Part shown: positions 1-8,786 of the stretch, piece by piece | How the letters are laid out: the number at the start of each line of letters is the position of its first letter | Position numbering within the stretch: the stretch's first letter is position 1 | Source of the DNA: Bifidobacterium aemilianum | Lineage (GTDB): Bacteria; Actinomycetota; Actinomycetes; Actinomycetales; Bifidobacteriaceae | DNA: 64,000 bases | NCBI RefSeq assembly: GCF_003315635.1 | Contig: NZ_PDCG01000002.1 | Location: 248,001-312,000 of the forward strand | Reading direction: 5' to 3' | Program-made: the position numbers and the translations under genes | Notes under the pieces: generated by a model | Seen by the model: the letters and a program-made list of their open reading frames with translations, nothing else | Databases searched by the model: none | Told to the model about the DNA's origin: nothing

Positions 1-123
1 CAATCGTGGGCTATTGCGCAGGCCGAGGGTCAGTTCGACATCTGTGAAGGCCTCCTCGTGGAGGATCCTATCCTCGACAATCCTTGCAATCTGACCATTT
101 GCCGCCAAAATCAAGAGTTTCAT
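1..123 (-). CDS. NAD(P)-binding Rossmann protein, NmrA/SDR-like (N-terminal 41 residues)
   Basis: Only the first 41 codons are inside the window; the gene runs off the left edge. The N-terminus reads MKLLILAANGQIARIVEDRI, a beta strand followed by a glycine-containing turn, as in atypical SDR/NmrA-type NAD(P)H-binding oxidoreductases, which commonly start LILxAxGxIAR. The ATG at 121-123 is preceded on the minus strand by a purine-rich AGGAAAGGAAAC Shine-Dalgarno region. It lies downstream of the flavodoxin and TetR genes on the same strand with a gap of about 90 bases, so the three may form one redox-related unit controlled by the TetR protein. The substrate cannot be inferred. Confidence 0.6.
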   Translation of the reverse strand, partial: MKLLILAANGQIARIVEDRILHEEAFTDVELTLGLRNSPRL

Positions 124-215
124 CCTTGTTTCCTTTCCTGGTTTGGGTAATGCATTCATGCCGGCACTTACCGACTGGACCGTCGGCTGTCGGCTTTTTA
201 CTCGGGAGATTTATC

Positions 216-803
216 TCAATGGGTATCGCTGGCTGGCAAGCTGAGTAGCCACCGACGAAACTCATCACGCCCGACCTCGGCAAGCCTGTCCTCAACCGAG
301 AAATTGTCCAGCAGCACTGAGGTTGGCGGCAACAGCGACTTGAGCATCTTCTGGGTATCTCCGGACCCATAACCTGCATGGGTGGAGAATGAGGCCACGG
401 CTTTGCCTGCCAAACGACCTCCATACTCCTTCATAAAGGAACGCATCGGATTTGCGGGGGTCATATTCCATATGGGATGCCCCAGAAGAATCAGCTGATA
501 GGAAGCAATGTCGGGCATATCATCTGCCTCCAGCTGAGGCCAGGCCCGCCCAGCTTGCTCGGCGACGGCCCGATCGACCGTCATATCGTAGTCGGCTGGG
601 TAGGGTTGACTCACGACCAGCTCGTAGATGTCGCTGGACAGGACCTCGCTGGCAAACAGCGCCTGTTCCTCGGTGTTACCGCTCCGGGAGAAATAAACAA
701 CTAGCGTTTTCGACCCGGTGCCCAGGGAACGAACGGGACCCGCGAGCGCGTTGGTGTCCTGACCATCGGAGCGTGCTCCCCTACCCATGCTTCTGGCTGT
801 CAT
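216..803 (-). CDS. Flavodoxin family protein (Flavodoxin_4-like)
   Basis: 195 residues. The FMN phosphate-binding loop is visible at about residues 35-47 (VVYFSRSGNTE), followed by the family's GHPIWNMTPANPMRSF stretch and a C-terminal THAGYGSGDT segment. This is typical of small FMN-binding flavodoxin-like proteins that may reduce quinones or other small molecules in the cytosol. About 30 residues precede the flavodoxin core and show no recognisable motif. The ATG at 801-803 overlaps the TGA of the upstream TetR gene and has an AAGGTG Shine-Dalgarno about six bases away, so translational coupling is likely. The fold is clear; the physiological electron partner is unknown. Confidence 0.85.
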   Translation of the reverse strand: MTARSMGRGARSDGQDTNALAGPVRSLGTGSKTLVVYFSRSGNTEEQALFASEVLSSDIYELVVSQPYPADYDMTVDRAVAEQAGRAWPQLEADDMPDIASYQLILLGHPIWNMTPANPMRSFMKEYGGRLAGKAVASFSTHAGYGSGDTQKMLKSLLPPTSVLLDNFSVEDRLAEVGRDEFRRWLLSLPASDTH

Positions 804-1447
804 TGCTTCACCTTGGTTTTCTCGGATGAAGTTCTTGCGACTGTTGAGAAACCCCCTGAGCCAGTCAGATACGGTCTCATGACTTCAGGCAGCTGATTGC
901 GGCTGAACCCGCGAACCGCTTCCAGGGGGTTGACCATGGACTCCGCTATGGTCCAGGTCAGCACGATGCCGTACATCTGCGTCATGATGAAGGAGGACAT
1001 ACCCTCAACCGACAGGCCGGATCCCAGGGTACCGGCCTTCACCATCAGGTCCAGCAGGCGGCTAAGGTCTCGCCGGTCCTGGTCCCACTTCCCGTGACTG
1101 CCTGAGGCTGTGGCGATGTACCTGACCCATTGCCTAGCCAGGCCGATCCTGGCATCCACAATCACACCCATATAGGCCAGCAGATATTCCTCGACAGCCT
1201 GGACCGGAGGGCGGGTGGCATAGTCCTCGACCTTGCCGGTGACGTCGGCGAAGTGGGCCTGGCTTAGGGCCTGGATCAGCGCCTCCTTGCTCTCAAAGTA
1301 GTTGTAGAAGGTTCCCTTGGCTATGCCGCAGGCTGCAACCAGCTCATCCACGGACACATCCTCATACCCATGCTCGCCGATCATCCGGTCAGCGACCGTC
1401 AGAATCTTTGATCTGGTCATTCTGGCCTTGTCCTCACGCCTACCCAT
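800..1447 (-). CDS. TetR/AcrR family transcriptional regulator
   Basis: The N-terminal helix-turn-helix is clear: SKILTVADRMIGEHGYEDVS, then IAKGTFYNYFESKEALIQAL, the TetR_N signature. The remaining ~150 residues are a poorly conserved ligand-binding helical domain. The frame is open further upstream, but I start at the ATG at 1445-1447 because a strong GGAGGTGA Shine-Dalgarno lies just before it and the protein then begins MGRREDKARM with normal TetR length (215 residues). It is the first gene of a leftward unit with the flavodoxin and probably the NAD(P)-binding protein. It likely represses this unit through the palindrome at 1493-1507. The inducer is unknown. Confidence 0.9.
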   Translation of the reverse strand: MGRREDKARMTRSKILTVADRMIGEHGYEDVSVDELVAACGIAKGTFYNYFESKEALIQALSQAHFADVTGKVEDYATRPPVQAVEEYLLAYMGVIVDARIGLARQWVRYIATASGSHGKWDQDRRDLSRLLDLMVKAGTLGSGLSVEGMSSFIMTQMYGIVLTWTIAESMVNPLEAVRGFSRNQLPEVMRPYLTGSGGFSTVARTSSEKTKVKQ

Positions 1448-1492
1448 CCGAATCACCTCCAGGTCCAGCATAACCTCGCGGAGCCAAGAAAA

Positions 1493-1507
1493 ATGACCGT
1501 CAGTCAT
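1493..1507. promoter_or_regulatory. Candidate TetR operator (ATGAC-N5-GTCAT palindrome)
   Basis: The plus strand reads ATGACCGTCAGTCAT, a 5-5-5 inverted repeat located 46-60 bases upstream of the TetR start. Short palindromes of the TGAC-N-GTCA kind next to their own gene are common TetR-family operators. The position suggests autoregulation of the tetR-flavodoxin unit. The assignment is an inference from symmetry and location. Confidence 0.5.
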
Positions 1508-2295
1508 ATTTATGTTCCCAGCAGAATCCCGCCCACTCATCTGCACCCGCCTACCCAAATGTGGCAACATCGTCGCTAAGGGGATGTGCACCGAGTAATT
1601 GGTCACATTAAGGCTTGGTAAATAACAAATTACGCAGCAACATGCGCATCAGGACACTTTGTTACTTTTGGGGCAACGGACAGAGGGGCCCCATGGCATC
1701 GCTGCCGTGAGATGAGCCAGCAGCAGGGTTGTTGGGCGAAGCCGGCGGGCTTTTGAGAAGGGCGGCGCTCGATGATTACCTAAGCGCTGACCTGCACGTA
1801 TCTGATTTACAACACCGACTGCCCGCTCCCCCGCAGCGAATATCCCAGACTGGTTCCAGGGAGAGGGGGGCAACACTTGTGTTGCCACTGCCCATAGAGC
1901 TCACCCAGACGCTTGGCAACCTCAATGCTGATGTATAGCAATCCAACGGCAGGTGGACCGGGAGGGCTGGCTTCATACCTTGGTCTGCCTTGGCGTGAGG
2001 GCCGATTACAGCATGGTCAATTCTTCAATGGCACGGCCGCCATGACCATGGGTTGGGCAATGACCCATGCTTGTCACCAAGCCGGGAGTCCGGAGTCACA
2101 GCCGATTAGAGCCTAGTCACAATGCATCGGGAGCGTACCGACCGTGAGAGCCCTCATGTGCCTGCCCACTTGCCGAGAAATCGATGGGCAACAGACGTAT
2201 ATGGATGCGGACTCACGGCCGTGATCAGCGGATGTCCGCGTGCAGGGTTCGATGGGCATCGGTAGACTGAAGAAGGTTGAACACAGGGAGGCTTC
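1508..2295. other. Intergenic stretch without a supported gene
   Basis: About 790 bases with no open frame showing a recognisable family. It holds a small perfect palindrome, GCAACACTTGTGTTGC, near 1870. On the minus strand near 1920 a short stretch reads like LYISIEVAKRLGELYG, which could be the relic of a decayed gene but is too short to name. The 3' end must hold the promoter of the zinc-ribbon gene at 2296. Confidence 0.5.
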
Positions 2296-4704
2296 ATGAA
2301 GTATTGTCCGAATTGCGGTGCCGTATTGGAGGAAGGGGCACGATTCTGCCCGCATTGCGGCCGGGCTTTGTCAGAGGCTTCCTTGGCTCCGAAAGCTGAC
2401 AGGGATGAGCGGACGGACCAGCGCGACGATGATCAGACGGCATCTCCCGCAGCAGCAACGGATGCACCTTCAAGCTCCACGCAGCCCTCTGAAGCAGCAG
2501 CGACGGCAACAGACGAGGGGCAAGCACCGACGCCGACCGAAAGCACGGCGATACCCGCAACGACACCAACAGACAAGCAGGAAACAAGGGCGACAACGGA
2601 TGCAAGCCAGGCAGCCCAGGTCGATACTGAGACCCAATCTGCCGACCCATCCCGCCCCCATCCCCATCGCATGAGGTTCATCGTCTTGCTCATGGTGGTG
2701 CTTGCCCTGGTTCTGAGCGTCAGTGGCTTCGCGGGCTACAACTACTACCGGTCCCATTCTCGCTCCTATGCCCTCTCCCAGTACAAGGGATCGAAGGAGG
2801 CCCTGGACAAGGCACAGCGGCAACTGGCATCGGCCATCACCCAGGCCGACAAGTCCGCAGGGAAGATCAAGCAAAACCAGGTCGACCGCCCGACCACAGT
2901 ATCGCAGTACAGCAAGTCAATGTCAGCGGCGACCAAGGAGCATACGGCCAAAGCACCGACCATCAAGCATCAGGATACAGCCAGCATCGAGGAACTTAAC
3001 GCTGCTGCGGCCAGCAACCTGCGGTCAGCCACCTCCATGACGGACGCGGGCAAAGACCTGTCTGACAAGGCCAAGGCCGTCGTGGACTCCAAAGCCTCGG
3101 CGGACAAGACCCTCTCGCCAGTCGACCAGAAGGTCAAGGCCGCTGAAGACCAGAAGAAGGCCAGCGACAAGGAGGCCCAGGCCCACAGCCTCGACCTCAA
3201 GGCCCTGGCAGCAGGGGATTATTCCAGTCTTGAGGGCACCTGGACCAACCAGGACGGGGCCTGGATGAAGATAGAGCAGGGCAAGGTCATCCCCCAGAAC
3301 CCCATCGAGGGCACGATCCCGCCCTATCCACTGGTCCAATGCAAACGCGTGGAACCGTCGGGGCTGCCCAACGACCAATGCGTCGTGCGCCCCATGCCCG
3401 CCTCCCAGTTCCAGCTGGTCCAGCAAGGGGCCATACAAAGGAACCACGGCCGGGGACCGGACGCACAGTACACCATCCTCGCCGTCCAGAAGGGTGCCGA
3501 GCTTTACAACACCGGTTACCTCCACCCCCGCATAATCCCTGACCCCACCGACCAGACACGGGACCGAATCATCCCCGGATATAACAGCGGCCAGGGCCAA
3601 GGACCCCTGTGCGGGAACGCCAGCTGCGCCTACTACCGGGACAAGGACAGCCAGTCGCTGTCGCCGCAGACCCAACAGAAGCTGGATGCCGCCGTCAGCA
3701 AGGCCCAGAAGGCGGTTGACGGTCTGACCCAGACCTGGGCAAAGGACTCCAAAGCCGCCTTCCAATGCCGACTGGACCTGTTGACCGGCAAGAGCCAGGG
3801 CTGCCCCACCAGTTCGGCGGCCACCGAGTCCAAGAGCACCGGTGTGGCCAATCTCGACCAGATCAAGAACGGCGACTTCTCCTCAATCTCCGGCATATGG
3901 TGTGATGCCGCCAACACCTGCATCACCATCAAGAAAGACGGAAGCTACTCCCCCATTCCCGACCGTAACCATGGCAAGCTCATCCACTCGGACCAGTCCT
4001 GGCTCCAGGACGGCGGCAAGAGCGGGGTCATGGAACTCATGGATCTGAACGGCCCCCAATGCTTGGATCAAAACGTGGTCCCCGACAACTGCGACGGCGC
4101 CCACACCATCTGGCCCACCAACCTGCTGTACTTCCCCAAGGGTTCGGCACCCTGCCCCAACAGCGATGTCTGCTGGGCCTTCGGGTCGGATTCGACCCTG
4201 CAACCCACCGACTTCGACACTTCCAGCCCCTTCTTGGTCTCCATGTCCAGACATATGAACGAGATGCCCAGCAACGAGACCGTCTACCGCTTCAAGGGCC
4301 CGGACATTCCCACGCCCAAGAGCGCCATGGAACTGACCGCCCTGGGCAAGGGTGATTGTTCCTCCATCCAGGGGCGGTGGGTCAGCCCCGATGGAGCGGT
4401 TTTCGACTACCAGGACCAATGCCCCAGCTTCAGTTATGTGGATGGATCAGGCAATCCGACCCGGTGGCAGAAGCCTGTGGTCCACGAGAACTGGGCCATC
4501 CAGTCCAACACCAGCTACACGGCCGGCGGTGGCGACAGCAGGGTCTTCATACCCGCCGGACACAAGCTCCCCGACAAGTATCTGAGGCTCTACAACGCCC
4601 CCACCGACAACTCGGATGTCAGCAAGGACAGGATCTTTGAGGTTGGCGGCATGGCCGGGCAACAGGACCGGGACCCAGCACAGATCGCCCACTACCGGCA
4701 GTAA
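2296..4704 (+). CDS. Zinc-ribbon single-pass membrane protein with three DUF6287-like ectodomain modules
   Basis: 802 residues. A cytosolic zinc ribbon at residues 4-21 (CPNCG, then CPHCG) is followed by a Thr/Ala/Pro-rich linker (~30-125) and one transmembrane helix at about 127-150. Next comes a Lys/Ala/Asp-rich, probably coiled-coil stalk (~155-300). The large ectodomain contains three copies of a module starting near residues 300, 515 and 678, each with the pattern L-x2-(G/N)GD(Y/F/C)SS(L/I)xGxW: GDYSSLEGTW, GDFSSISGIW and GDCSSIQGRW. This resembles the DUF6287 domain of lactobacilli and bifidobacteria. Paired cysteines in the ectodomain suggest disulfides. The start has an AGGGAGG Shine-Dalgarno. 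Function is unknown; a surface sensor or scaffold is plausible. The architecture is seen directly; the domain name is from memory. Confidence 0.8.
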   Translation: MKYCPNCGAVLEEGARFCPHCGRALSEASLAPKADRDERTDQRDDDQTASPAAATDAPSSSTQPSEAAATATDEGQAPTPTESTAIPATTPTDKQETRATTDASQAAQVDTETQSADPSRPHPHRMRFIVLLMVVLALVLSVSGFAGYNYYRSHSRSYALSQYKGSKEALDKAQRQLASAITQADKSAGKIKQNQVDRPTTVSQYSKSMSAATKEHTAKAPTIKHQDTASIEELNAAAASNLRSATSMTDAGKDLSDKAKAVVDSKASADKTLSPVDQKVKAAEDQKKASDKEAQAHSLDLKALAAGDYSSLEGTWTNQDGAWMKIEQGKVIPQNPIEGTIPPYPLVQCKRVEPSGLPNDQCVVRPMPASQFQLVQQGAIQRNHGRGPDAQYTILAVQKGAELYNTGYLHPRIIPDPTDQTRDRIIPGYNSGQGQGPLCGNASCAYYRDKDSQSLSPQTQQKLDAAVSKAQKAVDGLTQTWAKDSKAAFQCRLDLLTGKSQGCPTSSAATESKSTGVANLDQIKNGDFSSISGIWCDAANTCITIKKDGSYSPIPDRNHGKLIHSDQSWLQDGGKSGVMELMDLNGPQCLDQNVVPDNCDGAHTIWPTNLLYFPKGSAPCPNSDVCWAFGSDSTLQPTDFDTSSPFLVSMSRHMNEMPSNETVYRFKGPDIPTPKSAMELTALGKGDCSSIQGRWVSPDGAVFDYQDQCPSFSYVDGSGNPTRWQKPVVHENWAIQSNTSYTAGGGDSRVFIPAGHKLPDKYLRLYNAPTDNSDVSKDRIFEVGGMAGQQDRDPAQIAHYRQ

Positions 4705-4706
4705 GC

Positions 4707-4753
4707 GCCCACTACTCCGGCTCGCCAGACGGCTGAGGGTCGGAGTAGTGGGC
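4707..4753 (+). terminator. Stem-loop after the zinc-ribbon gene
   Basis: A 13-bp perfect stem, GCCCACTACTCCG pairing with CGGAGTAGTGGGC, starts two bases after the stop codon. There is no T-run after it, so it could be an RNA-stabilising hairpin rather than an intrinsic terminator. Confidence 0.55.
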
Positions 4754-4812
4754 ACCATCGGCGAGCCCGCCTGTACCGAAACCCTTATTCCTGTTTGCTG
4801 CCGTCCACTGTT

Positions 4813-4920
4813 CAAGCACTTTGTGGACTAAGCGGCATCAGCATTTTTGCGGTAGTCATGATTGTGCTCACAACAGGCCTCCACGCCACCACCGGCTTAT
4901 TCAAGAAGATGCAACATTGA
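4813..4920 (+). pseudogene. Possible 3' fragment of a membrane protein gene
   Basis: The frame ending at the TGA at 4918-4920 encodes a hydrophobic helix, GISIFAVVMIVLTTGLHA, followed by a basic tail FKKMQH. This looks like the last transmembrane segment of a transporter or permease. No start or upstream continuation is visible. It lies beside two other clear gene fragments, so it is probably another relic, but chance is not excluded. Confidence 0.25.
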
Positions 4921-5070
4921 GCATCCGCGGGGAGATCAACGGTCAGGGTGGTCCTGGGTTAGGGTTCACGGGACCACACCTGGTAAAAGGACTTCGCATG
5001 GAATGCTGTTGCTTGTATTGGATTGTCTCGCCTAGTGCCCCCTATTTGAGCGGATATTCTTCACCTACGC

Positions 5071-5345
5071 CTAGCTGTCACCCTTCGTGCGGCCTATGAA
5101 CCACTGCGCGAGCGTGATCAGCACAATCAGTATGAATGTGATGAGCCATATCAGACGGAGGCGACGACGACATCATGCCGCAGGGTCATCAGCAAGGCCG
5201 CAATATAGGTGCCTACAGATAGTGACAGATTTTGGATCATCCGCTGCAAGGCACCGATCGAACCCTGCTGCTGCACCGAAGACAGGCTTAAGACCGATGA
5301 GACGTTCGCCATCTGGAATATGCCTCCCACCGACTCCATAGAGCA
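5071..5345 (-). pseudogene. MFS drug-transporter C-terminal remnant
   Basis: The minus strand encodes a segment resembling the last helices of a DHA2-type MFS exporter, with GIFQMANVSSVLSLSSV, GSIGALQRMIQNLSLSVGTY and IAALLM. A frameshift near 5160 follows, and the reading then resumes as a final membrane helix, RLRLIWLITFILIVLITLAQ, with a WFIGRTKGDS tail and a TAG stop at 5071-5073. Only about 90 of the usual ~450-500 residues remain. The 5' break is at about 5345, where a GAPDH fragment on the other strand begins. Non-functional. The family call rests on helix pattern and motif style, the fragment status on the frameshift and missing 5' part. Confidence 0.6.
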
Positions 5346-5359
5346 GACTGGCCCACATG

Positions 5360-5893
5360 GCCTTACTACCTCAACAAGGAGTTCGGCATCGAAGTGGGCA
5401 CCATGACCGCCACCCACGCCTACACGAGCTCCCAGATGCTCCTGGATGGACCCAAGCGAGGCAAGAAGGACCTTCGGACCATGCGCGCCGCCACAAACCA
5501 CACGGTCCCCCACTCCACCGGTGCCGCCAAAGCCATCGGCCTGTTGATCCCTGAATTGGCTGGACGCTTGAATGGCCACGCCCAGAGGGTAGCAGTCCCC
5601 GACGGCTCCCTGACCGAATTGGTGACGGTCCTCAAGACCTCGAATCTCACCGTGGACCAGGTGAACGAGACCATACGCAGCCACACTGTCGGCAACGAGA
5701 GCTTCTCCTACAACGACCAGCAGATCATCTCCTCGGACGTGGTCGGCACCACCGCCGGCTCCACGACCCAACCCAGACCGAAGTCACCGGCAGCGGCCAG
5801 ACCCAGATCATCAAAACCGTCGCCTGGTATGACAATGAATACGGCTTCACCTGCCATATGATTCGTGCCCTGGACCATCTTGCCAGACTCTAG
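5360..5893 (+). pseudogene. gap: Glyceraldehyde-3-phosphate dehydrogenase remnant
   Basis: This is the C-terminal half of a GAPDH gene: YYLNKEFGIEVGTMTATHAY at the start, LDGPKRGKKDLR, TGAAKAIGLLIPELAGRLNG, VAVPDGSLTELVTVLKTSNL and SSDVVGTTAGS. A small deletion near 5760 then shifts the frame, and the ending TEVTGSGQTQIIKTVAWYDN and YGFTCHMIRALDHLARL with a TAG at 5891-5893 is read in another frame. The NAD-binding N-terminal half and the catalytic cysteine are absent; the catalytic-domain histidine of the HAYT segment is present. Not functional. An intact gap gene must lie elsewhere if glycolysis or the bifid shunt operates. Confidence 0.9.
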
Positions 5894-5993
5894 CCCAGCA
5901 CGGTTTTGGCGATTCCAACACTCATCACAGCGAGACTAAGCGGTCAATAAGAGGACGGCTCGTAGTCTTACAGCCCGCCCACACTGAACATAG

Positions 5994-6029
5994 AAACCCC
6001 TCAGAATTCCCTTGATTGCGAGGGGTTTT
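5994..6029. terminator. Bidirectional-looking terminator
   Basis: AAACCCCTC and GAGGGGTTTT form a stem with a 17-base loop and a T-run on the plus strand and also on the minus strand. It lies between the GAPDH remnant and the tRNA gene and may be the old terminator of the gap gene. Confidence 0.6.
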
Positions 6030-6233
6030 ATGGTTGCCTGACAAGCCTGAAGAGAGTGGATGGCAGGTCTTTGCCGGAACAACACGGCCCGCCATCGACC
6101 GGATCAAGTTCCACATACCCGTCAGATACCCCAACAGTACAAGCTGACAGACACTCCATTGGGCGCATAACCCCTGACTTGTGTAGTACATCATGCATAA
6201 TGTTGCACGAACTGACCATACTCGGAGAAGCAG

Positions 6234-6266
6234 AAACCCCTGGAAGCTAATGTCTCCAGGGGTTTT
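6234..6266. terminator. Terminator of the tRNA-Arg gene
   Basis: AAACCCCTGG pairs with CCAGGGGTTTT around a 12-base loop, five bases past the tRNA 3' end on the minus strand. T-runs on both sides allow termination from either direction. It is nearly a copy of the hairpin at 5994-6029. Confidence 0.75.
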
Positions 6267-6270
6267 ACCG

Positions 6271-6344
6271 TGCGCCAGACAGGATTCGAACCTGCGACCT
6301 GCTGATCCGTAGTCAGCTGCTCTAATCCGCTGGGCTACTGGCGC
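6271..6344 (-). tRNA. tRNA-Arg (anticodon ACG)
   Basis: The minus strand folds as a full cloverleaf. The acceptor stem GCGCCAG pairs with CTGGCGC, the anticodon stem GCTGA pairs with TCAGC and encloses the loop CTACGGA (anticodon ACG), and the T arm is GCAGG-TTCGAAT-CCTGT. The discriminator base is A and CCA is not encoded. It reads CGU/CGC/CGA arginine codons if A34 is deaminated to inosine. It is a single gene, flanked by a terminator on its 3' side. Confidence 0.95.
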
Positions 6345-6456
6345 AAACTACTATTGTCACCAACCTGTCAGACACCTGGCCGTTTGCGACAACTCATATA
6401 AGATACCGCGACTGGGCCCGTAAGGCAAACAAGGCGTGTCGCAAAACAGCCTGAGG

Positions 6457-7878
6457 CTAGGCGGCACGGCGCCGGGTGGCCACCGACCGACGGACCGACC
6501 AGCCATGGGTCAGGCTCCCGCCCTCGCCTTCCTTGACCTGGGTCTGCAACACCGGTTCGCCGTCAGCCACCAGCTTGGGGCTATCCACGCCGCGCACGGC
6601 GCTCTCGTCCACAATGACCTGGATCACGTCCTCCATCTGCGGGAGGCTGAACATGGTGTCTTCCAAAGTCTTCTCGATGATGGTACGCAGGCCACGGGCA
6701 CCGGTCCCCTGGTCCATGGCGGTGGCGGCGATGGCGGCGATGGCCTGGTCGGTGAAGGCCAGGTCCACCCCGTCAACGGCGAACAGCTTCTGGTACTGCT
6801 TGATCAGGGAGTTGGCCGGCTCGGTCAGCACCTTGCAGAGGTCCGCCTGGGTCAGGTCCTTGAGCACGCTGATGACGGGCAGGCGCCCTATGAACTCCGG
6901 CAGGAGGCCGAACTCGGCCAGGTCATCGGCTGTCACCTGCTCCAGGAGCTCCTCCTTGCTGACCTGGTGCTCATGCCAGGAGGCCCCGAACCCACTCTCG
7001 TGGCGGCCAAGCCTGGTCTCCACCAAATCGTCCAGACCCACGAAGGCACCTCCGCAGATGAAGAGGATGCCCCGGGTATCAATCTGCACGGTCTCCTGGT
7101 CCTTGTGCTTGCGGGTACCCTCCATGGGCACCGAGGCGATGGTGCCCTCAAGAATCTTGAGCAAGGCCTGCTGGACGCCCTCTCCGCTGACATCACGGGT
7201 AATCGAGGTGTTCTCTCCGGACTTGCGGGCTATCTTGTCGATCTCGTCGATATAGATGATGCCCTGCTGGGCCCGGGCCACATCGCCCTCAGCGGCCTGG
7301 AGGAGGCGTTGCAGTACGGTCTCCACATCATCGCCCACATAGCCGGCCTCGGTCAGGGTGGTGGCATCGGTGATGACGAAGGGCACGTTCATGACCTTGG
7401 CCAAGGTCTGGGCCAGGTAGGTCTTGCCCACACCGGTGGGCCCCATAAGCAGAATATTGGACTTTGCCACCTGCACGTCGTCCAGAATCCCGGCAGGCCC
7501 TTGCTCGGACTGGGGCTGGTCTTGCCCGCCCTGGGCCTGGGCAGCCGTGCGGTCCAGCTTGCGGGCCAAGTCCCGCAGTTCCATATTGACCCGCTTGTAG
7601 TGGTTGTATACGGCCACGGACAGCGCCTTCTTGGCCTCGGATTGCCCGATGACGTACTTGTCGAGATAGGCGTAGATCTCGGTGGGCTTGGGCAGGCTGA
7701 GCACGCTGATCTCGGCATCCTGCTTGCGGTCCTCGGAGATGATCTCCACGCACAGGGCGATGCATTCGTCACAGATGGCCGCGCTGGGCCCGGTCACCAG
7801 CTTGTGGACCTGACGTTCGCTTTTACCGCAGAAGGTGCAACGAGGCGCGTCTTCGTTGTAACTGACAACCCGTCCCAT
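6457..7878 (-). CDS. clpX: ATP-dependent Clp protease ATP-binding subunit ClpX
   Basis: ClpX is the AAA+ unfoldase that feeds substrates to the ClpP barrel. The N-terminal C4 zinc-binding domain is visible (CTFCGKSE, then ICDECIALC), followed by Walker A GPTGVGKT, Walker [12 protein letters not shown], and the C-terminal small domain with [13 protein letters not shown] short Gln/Gly/Ser-rich insertion lies before Walker A. The frame is open eight codons upstream, but [14 protein letters not shown] is the normal N-terminus and the ATG at 7876-7878 has a GGAAAGG Shine-Dalgarno, giving 473 residues. It lies about 225 bases downstream of clpP2 on the same strand, with a hairpin between. Confidence 0.97.
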   Translation of the reverse strand: MGRVVSYNEDAPRCTFCGKSERQVHKLVTGPSAAICDECIALCVEIISEDRKQDAEISVLSLPKPTEIYAYLDKYVIGQSEAKKALSVAVYNHYKRVNMELRDLARKLDRTAAQAQGGQDQPQSEQGPAGILDDVQVAKSNILLMGPTGVGKTYLAQTLAKVMNVPFVITDATTLTEAGYVGDDVETVLQRLLQAAEGDVARAQQGIIYIDEIDKIARKSGENTSITRDVSGEGVQQALLKILEGTIASVPMEGTRKHKDQETVQIDTRGILFICGGAFVGLDDLVETRLGRHESGFGASWHEHQVSKEELLEQVTADDLAEFGLLPEFIGRLPVISVLKDLTQADLCKVLTEPANSLIKQYQKLFAVDGVDLAFTDQAIAAIAATAMDQGTGARGLRTIIEKTLEDTMFSLPQMEDVIQVIVDESAVRGVDSPKLVADGEPVLQTQVKEGEGGSLTHGWSVRRSVATRRRAA

Positions 7879-7986
7879 GGACTTTCCTTTCCCTGGCCAC
7901 AAAGCCTGCGCAACCCTTCCACCGAGCTAGGCAAGGCAGCCCTGCATGGCGGCTTACCGGAGCTAGCGAGGGTCTACTTACGACCA

Positions 7987-8013
7987 TACCCCCAGCAGCA
8001 ACTGTAGGGGGTA
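7987..8013 (-). terminator. Stem-loop between clpP2 and clpX
   Basis: TACCCCC and GGGGGTA pair around a 13-base loop in the ~225-base gap between clpP2 and clpX. It may attenuate read-through from the clpP operon into clpX. There is no clear T-run, so this is a weak call. Confidence 0.35.
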
Positions 8014-8102
8014 CGTGTTTGTGGAGATGTGATGACCTTCATGGTCGGCGCCGGCAGGCCGGACAACGGCCCGCAACGGCACAGCCCAACGGAAGGCAGG
8101 GC

Positions 8103-8786
8103 TTACTTGCGGTGTTCCAGCACCTCGTCAACCATGCCGTATTCCTTGGCCTGGTCGGCGGTGAGGATAGTGTCCACCTCGATGTCCTTGCGGATCTTCT
8201 CCACGTCCTGGCCGGTGTGCTTCGCCAGGGTCTCCTCCAGCCATTCGCGCAGGCGGAGCATCTCCTTGGCCTGGAGCTCTATCTCGGTGGCCTTGCCAAA
8301 GCTCTGGTCGATGGCGGGCTGGTGGATCAGCACGCGGGCGTTTGGCAGCATGAGTCGCTTGCCTTCGGCACCTGCGGCCAGGAGGATGGCTGCGGCGGAG
8401 GCGGCCTGACCCAGGCATACGGTCTGCACGTCGGGCTTGATGTACTGCATGGTGTCGTAGATGGCGGTCATGGCCGTCATGGAGCCACCAGGAGAGTTGA
8501 TGTACATCATGACGTCCCGGTCGGGATCCTGGCTTTCCAGGACCAGGAGCTGGGCCATGATGTCGTCGGCTGAGGTGTCGTCCACCTGCACTCCCATGAA
8601 GATGATCCGGTCCTCAAAGAGCTTGGTGTAGGGGTCCTGGGTCTTCATCCCATAGGGGGTCTTCTCGCTGAACTGCGGGAGGACATACCTGTTCTGGGGC
8701 ATGAGGCCGGATATGCCACGGGGGCCTGCCAGCCGGTCTGCGCGGGCAGCGAACTGGGCTTCTTCACTAGCCATGGATTCACTCAC
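8103..8786 (-). CDS. clpP2: ATP-dependent Clp protease proteolytic subunit ClpP2
   Basis: 227 residues. The serine-protease region reads [16 protein letters not shown] with the nucleophilic Ser after GQAA, the His segment is RVLIHQPA, and YINSPGGS forms the oxyanion region. The end is [20 protein letters not shown], as in the family. In actinobacteria two ClpP paralogues form a mixed tetradecamer (ClpP1P2) served by ClpX or ClpC. The start overlaps the 3' end of clpP1 by eight bases, a translationally coupled pair. The ATG at 8784-8786 gives [12 protein letters not shown]. Confidence 0.96.
   Translation of the reverse strand: MSESMASEEAQFAARADRLAGPRGISGLMPQNRYVLPQFSEKTPYGMKTQDPYTKLFEDRIIFMGVQVDDTSADDIMAQLLVLESQDPDRDVMMYINSPGGSMTAMTAIYDTMQYIKPDVQTVCLGQAASAAAILLAAGAEGKRLMLPNARVLIHQPAIDQSFGKATEIELQAKEMLRLREWLEETLAKHTGQDVEKIRKDIEVDTILTADQAKEYGMVDEVLEHRK

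Noticed and set aside
1649..1976. Short minus-strand frames upstream of the zinc-ribbon gene
   Set aside because: Less than 80 codons, no Shine-Dalgarno and no recognisable family; kept only as a possible relic.
5394..5861. The GAPDH-like frame taken as a real short protein
   Set aside because: It lacks the NAD-binding half and catalytic cysteine and ends by frameshift, while the true C-terminus lies in another frame.
6383..6445. TTTGCGACA/TGTCGCAAA inverted repeat after clpX as a terminator
   Set aside because: The 45-base spacing is too wide for an efficient intrinsic terminator; significance unclear.
6436..8007. A 523-residue open frame opposite clpX on the plus strand
   Set aside because: It is the antisense shadow of clpX (high-GC genes leave long open opposite frames). 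No domain or Shine-Dalgarno supports it.
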